From Sporosarcina koreensis (GTDB lineage: Bacteria > Bacillota > Bacilli > Bacillales_A > Planococcaceae), in the NCBI RefSeq assembly GCF_001531445.1, contig NZ_LQYA01000109.1:93242-135885 (forward strand): 42,644 nucleotides of DNA. The letters are read 5' to 3'. Made by a program: the position numbers and the translations under genes. Each line of letters starts with the position of its first letter. Position 1 is the first letter of the stretch. This document shows positions 1 through 7,819 of the stretch, in pieces. Below the pieces are notes generated by a model that searched no databases, had not been told where the DNA came from, and saw nothing but the letters and a program-made list of their open reading frames with translations.

Positions 1-677
1 GGATTTTCATATACCTCTTTCGGCGTCCCGATCTGTTGGATGAATCCATCCTTCATGACGACCAGACGGCTAGCCATCGTCATCGCTTCTGTTTGGTCGT
101 GCGTTACATACACGGTCGTCGTCTTCAATCGCTGATGCAATTTCGTGATTTCGGCGCGCATTTGGACGCGCAGTTTTGCATCGAGATTGGATAATGGCTC
201 ATCCATGAGGAATAAGCCGGAATCACGCACGATGGCACGACCGAGCGCAACACGTTGTCGTTGTCCCCCAGACAGCGCTTTCGGCTTTCTCGTCAAATAT
301 TCATCCAACCCCAAAATGCTTGCCGCATCTTTTACACGCTTATCAATTTCCGCTTTGGAAAACTTCCTAAGTTTTAATCCGAACGCCATATTATCGTAGA
401 CCGTCATATGAGGATAAAGCGCATAGTTTTGGAATACCATGGCGATATCACGGTCTTTCGGCGGAACATCATTCATCACTTTATCGTTAATGCGAAGTTC
501 GCCTTCTGAAATCTCTTCAAGACCTGCAATCATTCGAAGTGTTGTTGATTTACCGCACCCCGAAGGACCGACAAGTACGATGAACTCTTGATCTTCGACT
601 TTCAAATTGAAGTCGGAGACCGCAACTGCATCGTCTCCGTACTTTTTATAAATGTTTTCTAGAACTAATTCTCCCAT
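1..677 (-). CDS. Carbohydrate ABC transporter ATP-binding protein, MsmX/UgpC type (3' end outside window)
   Basis: This is the nucleotide-binding subunit that powers a CUT1-type sugar importer at the inner face of the membrane. The first 225 codons are visible. They hold Walker [10 protein letters not shown] (residues 37-45), the signature [14 protein letters not shown], Walker [13 protein letters not shown] and the switch His in [10 protein letters not shown]. The C-terminal TOBE/regulatory part lies beyond the window. The ATG at 677 follows an AAGGGGTGA ribosome binding site. It closely resembles the ATPase at 41043-42140, so the genome carries at least two of these; such ATPases often serve several importers. 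Its upstream neighbour on the same strand is a PucR-type regulator. The substrate cannot be told from the sequence. Confidence 0.95.
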   Translation of the reverse strand, partial: MGELVLENIYKKYGDDAVAVSDFNLKVEDQEFIVLVGPSGCGKSTTLRMIAGLEEISEGELRINDKVMNDVPPKDRDIAMVFQNYALYPHMTVYDNMAFGLKLRKFSKAEIDKRVKDAASILGLDEYLTRKPKALSGGQRQRVALGRAIVRDSGLFLMDEPLSNLDAKLRVQMRAEITKLHQRLKTTTVYVTHDQTEAMTMASRLVVMKDGFIQQIGTPKEVYEN

Positions 678-786
678 TTTCTTCACCCCTTGGTTATGTA
701 CATGGTTTTAGTTTACCGAATGAGGGGCCTTCGGGGTATGTGCAACGTGCATAATATTTTGAAGAATCATATTGTGCAGTTTGACG

Positions 787-1680
787 TCATTCAATGGCGA
801 GCAAGCTTGCGCAATAAGCGACGAGAGCGCCGTCAAAATTGCGGACGGAAATGCCTGTAATATCTTGAAACTTTGCTAGACGATAGTTAAGCGTATTTCT
901 ATGGATATGTAATTTATCGGAAGTGACCGATGCATTGAATCCGTTCTCGAAAAAAAGACGAACCGTTTTCAGCATATCGACATCGTAATTGATCGGTTCC
1001 GTTATTTCCTTCCTTAATACATTTTCCATCGTGCCCGAAAGCGAATCCATAAGGAAGGTGGGGAAAACCCGTTCCATCGTGAAAATACGTTCACCTGGCA
1101 AAGAGGAAATGCCTCTGGAAAACCATTGCTTTTCAGTTTTATACTGCCCAGGATACATACTGTCTGCCGTATGGAACTTTCCGATATACATCTTTAATTT
1201 AATGAAAAAATCACTTTCTAGTATAGCGGCGAATGAAATGTAGTCATCTATGCTATGGATATATTCGGATTTTTGTTCAAGAAGCACCGCTTGTTGTGGG
1301 GAAGGGAATAAAAGTATTGAACCATTACCGAAGAAAGCCTCCACAGCTTCACGTACATCTACCTCCGTAACATCCTTTCTTGCAAAGGACAAATGGACAG
1401 CTCTAATCTCCGAATCATCCTTCAATGGAGGAGGGCCATCCCCATTGAGGAATCGCATCCACTTTTCAACTTCAGGGCTGAGAATAGCAGAAGAGGGTTG
1501 TACCTCATTGTAAACGAGAGACAACAAGTCATAGTCGCGTGGGGAAACCTCCATTTTGTCGATGCATATCCAACGATTATTCGATGGATCATGAAATAGA
1601 TATGTATGATCGCGTATGTAAGAAGGTGCATCCGATAAAATTTCAAGAGAGGGAAATAGAGAATTAAAAGTAGTGGACAA
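787..1680 (-). CDS. PucR/CdaR-type transcriptional regulator
   Basis: A 297-residue protein ending in the helix-turn-helix typical of PucR/CdaR (sugar-diacid) regulators: around residues 247-280 it reads FFENGFNASVTSDKLHIHRN followed by TLNYRLAKFQ. The N-terminal 230 residues have no motif I recognise and presumably sense a ligand. The start is a TTG at 1680, nine bases after AAGGGG. It lies 110 bp upstream of the ABC ATPase on the same strand, with no strong terminator between, so it may control that gene and the importer genes to the left. The family call rests on the C-terminal HTH; the ligand is unknown. Confidence 0.8.
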   Translation of the reverse strand: MSTTFNSLFPSLEILSDAPSYIRDHTYLFHDPSNNRWICIDKMEVSPRDYDLLSLVYNEVQPSSAILSPEVEKWMRFLNGDGPPPLKDDSEIRAVHLSFARKDVTEVDVREAVEAFFGNGSILLFPSPQQAVLLEQKSEYIHSIDDYISFAAILESDFFIKLKMYIGKFHTADSMYPGQYKTEKQWFSRGISSLPGERIFTMERVFPTFLMDSLSGTMENVLRKEITEPINYDVDMLKTVRLFFENGFNASVTSDKLHIHRNTLNYRLAKFQDITGISVRNFDGALVAYCASLLAIE

Positions 1681-2031
1681 AACAGAAAACCCCTTCCATT
1701 TTGAAAATATCCTATTCTTATTTAACCATAGGGCTGAAAGGAACGAAAGGGTGAGAGAAATCCTTGATAATGTTGACGGAATCCATTGGGCGGTTGGAAT
1801 AACTTCAGACAGAAGCTGCTGTCCGCTCCTCCCGTCGATTTATACCTGTTGCGAAAAATGAATGTTTCCCCAAGTTCCCCCAGCATCTGACAATATAATC
1901 TGTCGATGCACATTGATTCGTTTTAGTTACTGGCGATTTTCAAAGGTGAATAGCGTATTTTATCAATAAAATTGAATTTTCTATCCCTTTAAAAAGCCGT
2001 ATAGTATTAGAAAGAGCCTAAACTTGAGGGG
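1681..2031. other. Intergenic region between divergent genes, no gene seen
   Basis: About 350 bp separate the divergent PucR-type gene and the small exported protein. I find no convincing coding frame. Short open frames exist on both strands but lack ribosome binding sites and family resemblance. A TATAGT at 2000-2005 could be the -10 box for the rightward gene; the -35 is weak. Confidence 0.4.
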
Positions 2032-2268
2032 GTGATCGCGATTAAAAAGATAGCCGCAATTTTTCTAGCAGTCTCCGTCGTGGCAAGCAGCATGGCTATA
2101 TTTGCAGGGGTTGGTCCGGCTGTTGAACTTCTTGCTTCATTCGAAAAGGAATACGCGAATCAAAAAATTGATATCGAAACGATGAAAAGATTGGATGGGG
2201 GGTTAGATAAAGCCGAATTGGACATCCTCAAGCTCGCCAAGAAAATGGATGGACAAGCAAGGAAATAG
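2032..2268 (+). CDS. Small exported or membrane-anchored protein, function unknown
   Basis: The product is 75-78 residues. It begins KKIAAIFLAVSVVASSMAIF, a positively charged then hydrophobic signal-peptide-like stretch, followed by a charged helical tail rich in Glu, Lys and Asp. No known family is recognised. The start is uncertain. A GTG at 2032 is in frame but overlaps the ribosome binding site (GAGGGGGTGAT, 2026-2036). The codon at ideal spacing is ATT at 2041, which would give a protein starting directly with KKIAAIF. A hairpin follows at 2289-2309 (GGAGCTG/CAGCTCC), without a clear T run. Confidence 0.65.
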   Translation: MIAIKKIAAIFLAVSVVASSMAIFAGVGPAVELLASFEKEYANQKIDIETMKRLDGGLDKAELDILKLAKKMDGQARK

Positions 2269-2433
2269 GGGGAAATGCCACAAATAAAGGAGCTGTTCCA
2301 TCCAGCTCCATACATATTATCTGACAAAGAAGTACTACAATAACCCAATGCATGATACTATAGTAATAGAGTTATTTAATTTTACGAGTCATGCAGTTAT
2401 ATAGAACTAATACTGTCGATGGAGGTTATGGGC

Positions 2434-3843
2434 ATGGAGAAGGAAGAATTGGTTTCATTGCAGCAAAAAGTCTTGAAGCTACGGGTGGAAGGGAAATATG
2501 AGGAGACTATTGAAGCATGTTTTCAATTATTAGAAGCCGGAATAGCCGCGAATGACCCGAAATCCATTTTGACTGCCCATATAAACAACGCTGCGTCCTT
2601 TTACTGCATTGGTGCCATCGAAGATGCGTTCCATAGCATTGATGCTTATGTCGATTACTGCACCGACAATGGTGATGAAGACGACAAATTGAATGGCTAC
2701 AACGTCCTTTTCCTGCTACATGAGTATAGCAAGGATTATGAAAAAGCGAAAAAGACATTGGCACGAGCCATAAAGCTCGGGAAAACACTCGAGCATTACA
2801 ACATTGTCAGCAATGCATATAGCAATTATAGCTCCATTTTAGCGATAGAAAATGATTTTGAAAACGCCCTTTCCATGGCTGAAAAGGGATTGGAAGCGGC
2901 GAAACTTCATGACCCGAGAACGCCCATATTAGAATTCCGGGTCAAGCTAAATATCGCAAACGCGCTGATAGGCATGAATGATCTTGAAGCAGCGGAACAG
3001 TTCGTCATTGAAATGGTCGATGATCCGCTTCTTGATTCATTTATCCGGGAAAAGACGCAAGTGCATGATTTGTATGGACGCTTTTTAATGAAGAAAAAAA
3101 TCTATCCGGAAGCACTGCAAGCCTACGACAAAGCGAAAGAACTCGCAGAAAGCTATAACGACCGGAATTTACTGAAAGGCATTTTGGAAAAGAGATGCGA
3201 GCTTTGTGAAGTGATGGGGGATGTGCAACGAGGTTACAAAGCCCAGAAAGTATATATCGATTTGTTAAGCGACCTGCATCAGCACGAAGTGACGATGACT
3301 GCTGTCAAGTTAGGCGTGAAGCATCGGATTTCAACTATCGAACGCCGGGCAAACACCGATTTTCTAACAGGCCTATACAATAGGAGCTATACGGAAACGA
3401 CGACAGACAAATGGCTTGCCGAGGCTGTTACTAAAGGAGAAAGCATCGTGTGCATCGCACTGGACCTCGACAACTTGAAAAGCTTGAATGATACATACGG
3501 TCATATATTCGGCGACCAAATCATCAAGAAAATCGGTCAGGTGTGCGTCAGCCAAATTAGAAGCGGTGACTTGATGGGGCGTTTCGGAGGCGATGAATTC
3601 GCCATCATCCTCCGGGACCTTTCCATCGAAGAGGCTCAACATAAAGCTGAAAACCTGCTTGAAGCCGTCCGTTCAATCAAAATCCAGAAAGATGGCATCT
3701 ATATTTCATTAACCGCCAGTGTCGGCGTCGCCGATAACGCAAACGGCACCATTCGAACATTCACCGATCTATTCCACCAAGCTGACATCGCGCTGTACCA
3801 AGCTAAACAAGAGGGGAAAAATAGGATCTGTACAATGAGTTAA
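2434..3843 (+). CDS. TPR-repeat diguanylate cyclase (GGDEF)
   Basis: This enzyme should make cyclic di-GMP from two GTP. The first 290 or so residues are helical TPR-like repeats (for example YSNYSSILAIENDFENAL and YGRFLMKKKIYPEALQAYDK). The C-terminal 170 residues form a GGDEF domain starting at DFLTGLYNR, with an intact GGDEF motif at residues 385-389. Five residues before it lies RSGD, a match to the RxxD inhibitory site that binds product. No transmembrane segment is seen, so it is probably cytoplasmic and the TPRs probably receive a protein signal. Three ATGs are in frame at 2419, 2428 and 2434. The GGAGG at 2421-2425 is eight bases before the last, so 2434 is chosen (469 residues). Confidence 0.93.
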   Translation: MEKEELVSLQQKVLKLRVEGKYEETIEACFQLLEAGIAANDPKSILTAHINNAASFYCIGAIEDAFHSIDAYVDYCTDNGDEDDKLNGYNVLFLLHEYSKDYEKAKKTLARAIKLGKTLEHYNIVSNAYSNYSSILAIENDFENALSMAEKGLEAAKLHDPRTPILEFRVKLNIANALIGMNDLEAAEQFVIEMVDDPLLDSFIREKTQVHDLYGRFLMKKKIYPEALQAYDKAKELAESYNDRNLLKGILEKRCELCEVMGDVQRGYKAQKVYIDLLSDLHQHEVTMTAVKLGVKHRISTIERRANTDFLTGLYNRSYTETTTDKWLAEAVTKGESIVCIALDLDNLKSLNDTYGHIFGDQIIKKIGQVCVSQIRSGDLMGRFGGDEFAIILRDLSIEEAQHKAENLLEAVRSIKIQKDGIYISLTASVGVADNANGTIRTFTDLFHQADIALYQAKQEGKNRICTMS

Positions 3844-3845
3844 GG

Positions 3846-3872
3846 AAAAGAGGCTGCAAGGCCTTTTTTTGT
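3846..3872 (+). terminator. Rho-independent terminator after the diguanylate cyclase gene
   Basis: A short stem (AGGCT/GGCCT, GCAA tetraloop) is followed by seven T, just after the stop codon. An additional inverted repeat, CAGTTAG (3890-3896) and CTAACTG (3932-3938), lies downstream with no obvious role. Confidence 0.65.
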
Positions 3873-4034
3873 TGGATCGCGTCATGGCACAGTTAGAAAT
3901 AACGTCCCCCGCGTCACAGAGCGCAACTCAACTAACTGTCATCGTTACGAAACAGCAGAAGGATCGAGAGTCACTACAAAATTATGAAGTTTGATATAAT
4001 GAATAGAGCACTAGTGGATAAGGGGGAAGGAAAG

Positions 4035-5354
4035 ATGAAAACTGCAGTAGGAACACCAGTTGAAACGCTTTTTGTAAACTCATTCATTGACGGAGTATTG
4101 GATCCCGCAAAAGAAATGATCGGCCCCGTGAAAGACGGAGGGCAAATCGTCGCGAATACAGCACCAGGATGCTGGGGCCCGATGATCACGCCGTGCATCA
4201 AAGGCGGACATGAAGTGACGACGCCGGTTTTCGTTGAAGGTGCAGAGGTCGGTGACGCAATTGCCATCCGGATCAAGTCAATCCAAGTGACTTCGATGGC
4301 AACATCATCAGGACATGACCAGCCAGTGGAAGGCCGATTCCTAGGCGACCCATTTGTTGCGGTAAAATGCCCTGGATGCGGAACGATGTATCCGGAAACC
4401 GTCATTAAAGGGATTGGGAAAGAAGCGATTCGCTGTGCTGCTTGTGATGAGGATATTACGCCATTCATTTTCACAAACGGTTATACGATCACGTTCAGCG
4501 ATCGCGGTGACGTTGGATTGACGGTGACGAAGGAAGCGGCAGAGAAAATCGGTCAAAATGGCAGGAAATATATGCGCACGCCGGATGCATCCGTTCAAAA
4601 TCCAATCGTCACATTTGCACCACATGACCTTGTTGGCACAGTCGCGAGAATGCGACCTTTCCTCGGACAACTCGGCACGACACCATCAATGAAAATACCG
4701 GATTCGCATAATGCCGGTGATTTTGGGTCCTTCCTTGTCGGTGCGCCCCATGAATATGCGGTATCGCAGGAAGAGCTGGACGAGCATCGGACGGATGGCC
4801 ATATGGATATTAGCCGTGTGCGTGCAGGCGCGATACTCATCTGCCCTGTGAAAGTGCCGGGTGGCGGTGTTTATATCGGGGATATGCATGCAATGCAAGG
4901 AGACGGCGAAATTGCTGGTCATACAGCGGACGTTGCGGGGATTGTACATTTGCAAGTGAATGTATTGAAAGGCTTGTCCATTGAAGGACCAATTCTTTTG
5001 CCGAATGAAGAGGATTTGCCATATACAGCAAAACCACTCACTGCATCAGAAAAGCAATCCGCCAAGGCACTCGCAGCACAATGGGGAGTGGAGGAAATTG
5101 AAGAAAGTCTTCCCGTTTCAGTCGTCGGAACAGGCTCCGATCTGAACGGTGCAACGGCGAACGGACTTGCCCGCGCTGCGAAACTATTCGACGTGCCTGT
5201 TGAGGAAATCATGAACCGGGCAACGATTACAGGTTCGATAGAAATCGGCCGTCATCCTGGAGTCGTAACCGTGACATTCCAAGCACCGAAGGCTTATTTG
5301 GAAAAGGCGAACTTGTATGATGTGGTAGATGAACAGTATAGGGATAGGGATTGA
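4035..5354 (+). CDS. Acetamidase/formamidase family protein
   Basis: A 439-residue cytoplasmic enzyme resembling the FmdA/AmdA family, which hydrolyse short amides such as formamide or acetamide to the acid and ammonia. Family-like features include the N-terminal GGQIVANTAPGCWGP, the central GTTPSMKIPDSHNAGDFG and the metal-site-like GDMHAMQGDGEIAGH. Unusual is a pair of CxxC motifs at residues 112-115 and 134-137 that look like a zinc ribbon. The ATG at 4035 follows GGGGGAAGG; an in-frame upstream ATG at 3984 lacks a ribosome binding site. The gene stands alone between two terminators. The exact substrate is unknown. Confidence 0.85.
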   Translation: MKTAVGTPVETLFVNSFIDGVLDPAKEMIGPVKDGGQIVANTAPGCWGPMITPCIKGGHEVTTPVFVEGAEVGDAIAIRIKSIQVTSMATSSGHDQPVEGRFLGDPFVAVKCPGCGTMYPETVIKGIGKEAIRCAACDEDITPFIFTNGYTITFSDRGDVGLTVTKEAAEKIGQNGRKYMRTPDASVQNPIVTFAPHDLVGTVARMRPFLGQLGTTPSMKIPDSHNAGDFGSFLVGAPHEYAVSQEELDEHRTDGHMDISRVRAGAILICPVKVPGGGVYIGDMHAMQGDGEIAGHTADVAGIVHLQVNVLKGLSIEGPILLPNEEDLPYTAKPLTASEKQSAKALAAQWGVEEIEESLPVSVVGTGSDLNGATANGLARAAKLFDVPVEEIMNRATITGSIEIGRHPGVVTVTFQAPKAYLEKANLYDVVDEQYRDRD

Positions 5355-5365
5355 TAAGTAGTAGG

Positions 5366-5394
5366 AAGAGCGGGAAATTGACCGCTCTTTTTTG
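5366..5394 (+). terminator. Rho-independent terminator after the amidase gene
   Basis: A perfect 8-bp stem, AAGAGCGG (5366-5373) and CCGCTCTT (5382-5389), is followed by a T run. It lies 12 bp after the stop codon. Confidence 0.9.
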
Positions 5395-5446
5395 TATGGG
5401 AGTAAATTAATGGTGAGTAATAAAATACAGAAACTTATAAACGAGT

Positions 5447-5953
5447 TTATATCCCTGGAATGAAAAATAAAGTAATTAGCGTGAAGATGACAGCAATATT
5501 GGCGGAAGTAGTGATTTTGTTTGCCGGTAAATCTGAAGTCCCATACCTGACAACGATTGACAATACAAGTAAATAGAAAAGCGCAAGAAAATAGATAATA
5601 AGTATGTCGATTAGCCAATGCAATTCTGGCGTCACACTAGAAAGGACGGTCATCCCAAGAATAAGAAATCCAATGAGCGATAAAAGCAACAGTACACCTG
5701 ATAAAGCCGGCATAATCCGCCAAACTTTATGTATGAAAAGCTGGTTACCCTTTTGAACTTGCCAATAAAATAGAAGCGCACAACCCCATATCGTTACGAT
5801 GATCGTCAGAAAGGTGGCGACGATGGCCGGTTGAATCCCAAGGTTGATTAAAGAAAAAAATTCTGTAATCTTTTGCTGGAAAACTTGCTTCCCAACTATA
5901 AAAAGACCAAGGAAAATGATTGTTAATAATTGAAAGACAGTCCATTTCGGCAA
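5447..5953 (-). CDS. Integral membrane protein of unknown function
   Basis: A 168-residue protein made mostly of hydrophobic segments; four or five membrane helices can be picked out (for example FQLLTIIFLGLFIVG, IVATFLTIIVTIWGCALLFY, LSGVLLLLSLIGFLILGMTV and IDILIIYFLALFYLLVLSIV). No family motif is recognised. The start is taken as the TTG at 5953, nine bases after AAAGGAG (5963-5969). A TTG at 5962 directly abuts the ribosome binding site and is less likely. The gene is monocistronic and has no functional link to its neighbours. Confidence 0.7.
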   Translation of the reverse strand: MPKWTVFQLLTIIFLGLFIVGKQVFQQKITEFFSLINLGIQPAIVATFLTIIVTIWGCALLFYWQVQKGNQLFIHKVWRIMPALSGVLLLLSLIGFLILGMTVLSSVTPELHWLIDILIIYFLALFYLLVLSIVVRYGTSDLPANKITTSANIAVIFTLITLFFIPGI

Positions 5954-6040
5954 AATGCCCAACTCCTTTGTTATAACTAATTACGGTCGGGTAAATAAGA
6001 AAGTTTCAATTGATTGTGTGAGCCGCTTAATCTGTGTGAA

Positions 6041-6085
6041 TACAGAAAAATGCCACGTAGATGATGTACCTGTGGCATTTCCCTT
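6041..6085 (-). terminator. Terminator after the DeoR-family gene
   Basis: A 9-bp stem, AAATGCCAC (6048-6056) and GTGGCATTT (6072-6080), is followed on the minus strand by TTTTTCTG. It starts a few bases after the stop codon of the regulator gene. Confidence 0.85.
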
Positions 6086-6087
6086 TT

Positions 6088-6861
6088 TCATATTGAAGAT
6101 GAATCTACACAAATCAAGTTTGTGGTTGTTTTTTTGAATCGATGAATCACATCATTCGTTACATGATGATCCGTAATGATATAGTCGATTTTCTCAAGCG
6201 GGGCAATCCCAATGGTTACATTTTTATTGAACTTTGTACTATCGGCAGCCACATATACTTCATTCGATAACTCAATTATTTTCTTTCTCGTAATTGCTTC
6301 TTCTAAATTATAGTCCGAAATTCCACTTTCAACAGTTATGCCACTTGCACAAATAAATGCTTTTAATATATTTAATTCATTAAAATTAAATAGAAAATCA
6401 TACGAAGTAACGGATTTTTCCTTTTTTCTTACCTTGCCTCCGATAATGATCAGTTCAATATCACTTGTGAGTAATTCGTTCACTACGGGAATTGAATTAG
6501 TTATGACAGTCAGGTTCTTTTTGTTTTTAATATATTTTGCAATCTGGTAGGTCGTCGAGCCGCTATCCAAATAAATACAATCTCCATCATGGATATATTC
6601 ACTGCATTTTTGTGCAATCATTTCTTTCTCTTTTAGACGACTGATCATACGGACATCGATTGAAGACTCTCCGAAATTCCATTCAACTAGTTTAACTCCA
6701 CCATAAATTTTCTCGATTTTCCCTTGTGATGCCAGCAAATTGATATCTCTGCGAAGCGTTTCAACAGAAACATTTAGTTCTTCAGCCAATTCGGCGATCT
6801 TCATAACCTGATTAGCGATAAGTAGTTCAAGAATTTTCTTTTGCCTCTCCAATGGAAACAT
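6088..6861 (-). CDS. DeoR-family transcriptional regulator, likely of the AEP operon
   Basis: A 257-residue regulator. The N-terminus is a DeoR helix-turn-helix: RQKKILELL, then IAELAEELNVSVETLRRDIN, then GKIEKIYGGV. The C-terminal sensor domain has the DeoR signatures YLDSGSTT and VAADSTKF, which in this family bind a phosphorylated ligand. The ATG at 6861 lies six bases after AGAGGTG; an in-frame start 39 bp upstream has no ribosome binding site. It is divergent from the AEP uptake and degradation operon, about 200 bp away, so it probably controls that operon and itself. Regulation of AEP genes by a DeoR protein is inference from position. Confidence 0.9.
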   Translation of the reverse strand: MFPLERQKKILELLIANQVMKIAELAEELNVSVETLRRDINLLASQGKIEKIYGGVKLVEWNFGESSIDVRMISRLKEKEMIAQKCSEYIHDGDCIYLDSGSTTYQIAKYIKNKKNLTVITNSIPVVNELLTSDIELIIIGGKVRKKEKSVTSYDFLFNFNELNILKAFICASGITVESGISDYNLEEAITRKKIIELSNEVYVAADSTKFNKNVTIGIAPLEKIDYIITDHHVTNDVIHRFKKTTTNLICVDSSSI

Positions 6862-7002
6862 GTACACACCTCTTTGAATAGTTAAATTGTCTTGATTCAA
6901 GTGTACTGATTCTGAGTCAACGATTCAATAAAATCAAATCATAAAACACATTATATGTTCAACACTTGGTAATGAGTTGGTCAACATTTACATATGATTT
7001 AC

Positions 7003-7018
7003 ACAAATCGTGATTTGT
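7003..7018. promoter_or_regulatory. Candidate operator between the DeoR gene and the AEP operon
   Basis: The inverted repeat ACAAATC-GT-GATTTGT has perfect 7-bp arms and lies in the divergent intergenic region, just upstream of a TATACT (about 7036-7041) that could be the -10 box of the rightward operon. Position and symmetry fit a regulator binding site, probably for the DeoR protein. Confidence 0.5.
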
Positions 7019-7066
7019 ATTTACAATTCTCCTCTATACTGAGGTTGTGGTTAGGGAGGTGAGCGT

Positions 7067-7819
7067 TTGCTGCAATTACAAAACATAAGCAAACAATATG
7101 ATCTTAAAGTCGTTTTAGATGATATTAATCTTGAGATTCAAACAGGAGAGATTGTTTCACTATTAGGTCCGAGCGGGAGTGGGAAAACAACTTTATTGAA
7201 TATCATTCTTGGATTAACAACTATGAACCGCGGGAAAATTATCTTTAACGATGTGGATTTGACGAATGTGCCAATGAAACGCCGTGGATTTAATATCGTA
7301 TTTCAAGATTACGCGTTGTTTCCTAATCTAAATGCTTACGACAATATTGTATACGGCTTACGAAACAAGAAGGAAGTAGTGTCTGAGAAGGAAATCCAGG
7401 ACTACATTGAGTTCTTAGGGCTGAAACCTCATTTAGCAAAGAAAATCGGTGAATTATCGGGCGGTCAGAAACAGAGAGTAGCGCTTGCGAGAACATTAGT
7501 TACAAAACCGAAAATTTTATTATTGGATGAGCCGCTGAGTGCATTGGACGGTGTCATAAAGGAATCCATAAAACAGCGCATTCAATTAATTGCAAAAGAA
7601 TTTAAACTGACGACGATCATTGTGACGCATGATCCGGAAGAGGCACTGACGTTGTCAGATAAAATAGTGATCATTAATGAAGGGACAATTGCTCAATTTG
7701 GCACACCGCATGAAATCATCAATCAGCCAAGCAATCATTTTGTTGAAGAATTCATTTTGAAGCAATTGCATATCAAGAGACAAAATATTTATAACTTATT
7801 TGGTGACAACTATGCCTGA
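7067..7819 (+). CDS. ABC transporter ATP-binding protein, probable AEP importer
   Basis: The 250-residue ATPase of an importer. It has Walker A GPSGSGKTT (residues 34-42), signature LSGGQKQRVALARTL, Walker B ILLLDEPLSALDG and switch His IVTHDPEEAL. It starts with TTG at 7067 behind a strong GGGAGGTGA. It is the first gene of a five-gene operon with a two-domain permease, a binding lipoprotein, phnW and phnX. The enzymes downstream make 2-aminoethylphosphonate the likely substrate. The arrangement resembles PhnS/T/U-type or Fbp-like importers rather than PhnCDE. Its stop overlaps the permease start. Confidence 0.93.
   Translation: MLQLQNISKQYDLKVVLDDINLEIQTGEIVSLLGPSGSGKTTLLNIILGLTTMNRGKIIFNDVDLTNVPMKRRGFNIVFQDYALFPNLNAYDNIVYGLRNKKEVVSEKEIQDYIEFLGLKPHLAKKIGELSGGQKQRVALARTLVTKPKILLLDEPLSALDGVIKESIKQRIQLIAKEFKLTTIIVTHDPEEALTLSDKIVIINEGTIAQFGTPHEIINQPSNHFVEEFILKQLHIKRQNIYNLFGDNYA

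Noticed and set aside
711..743. Sigma-B-like promoter on the plus strand (GTTTAC ... GGGTAT)
   Set aside because: The spacer is 17 bp, longer than the usual 12-15, and it points into the 3' end of an opposing gene.
1722..1913. Small minus-strand frame in the gap before the PucR-type gene
   Set aside because: No ribosome binding site or recognisable features; it may be leader sequence only.
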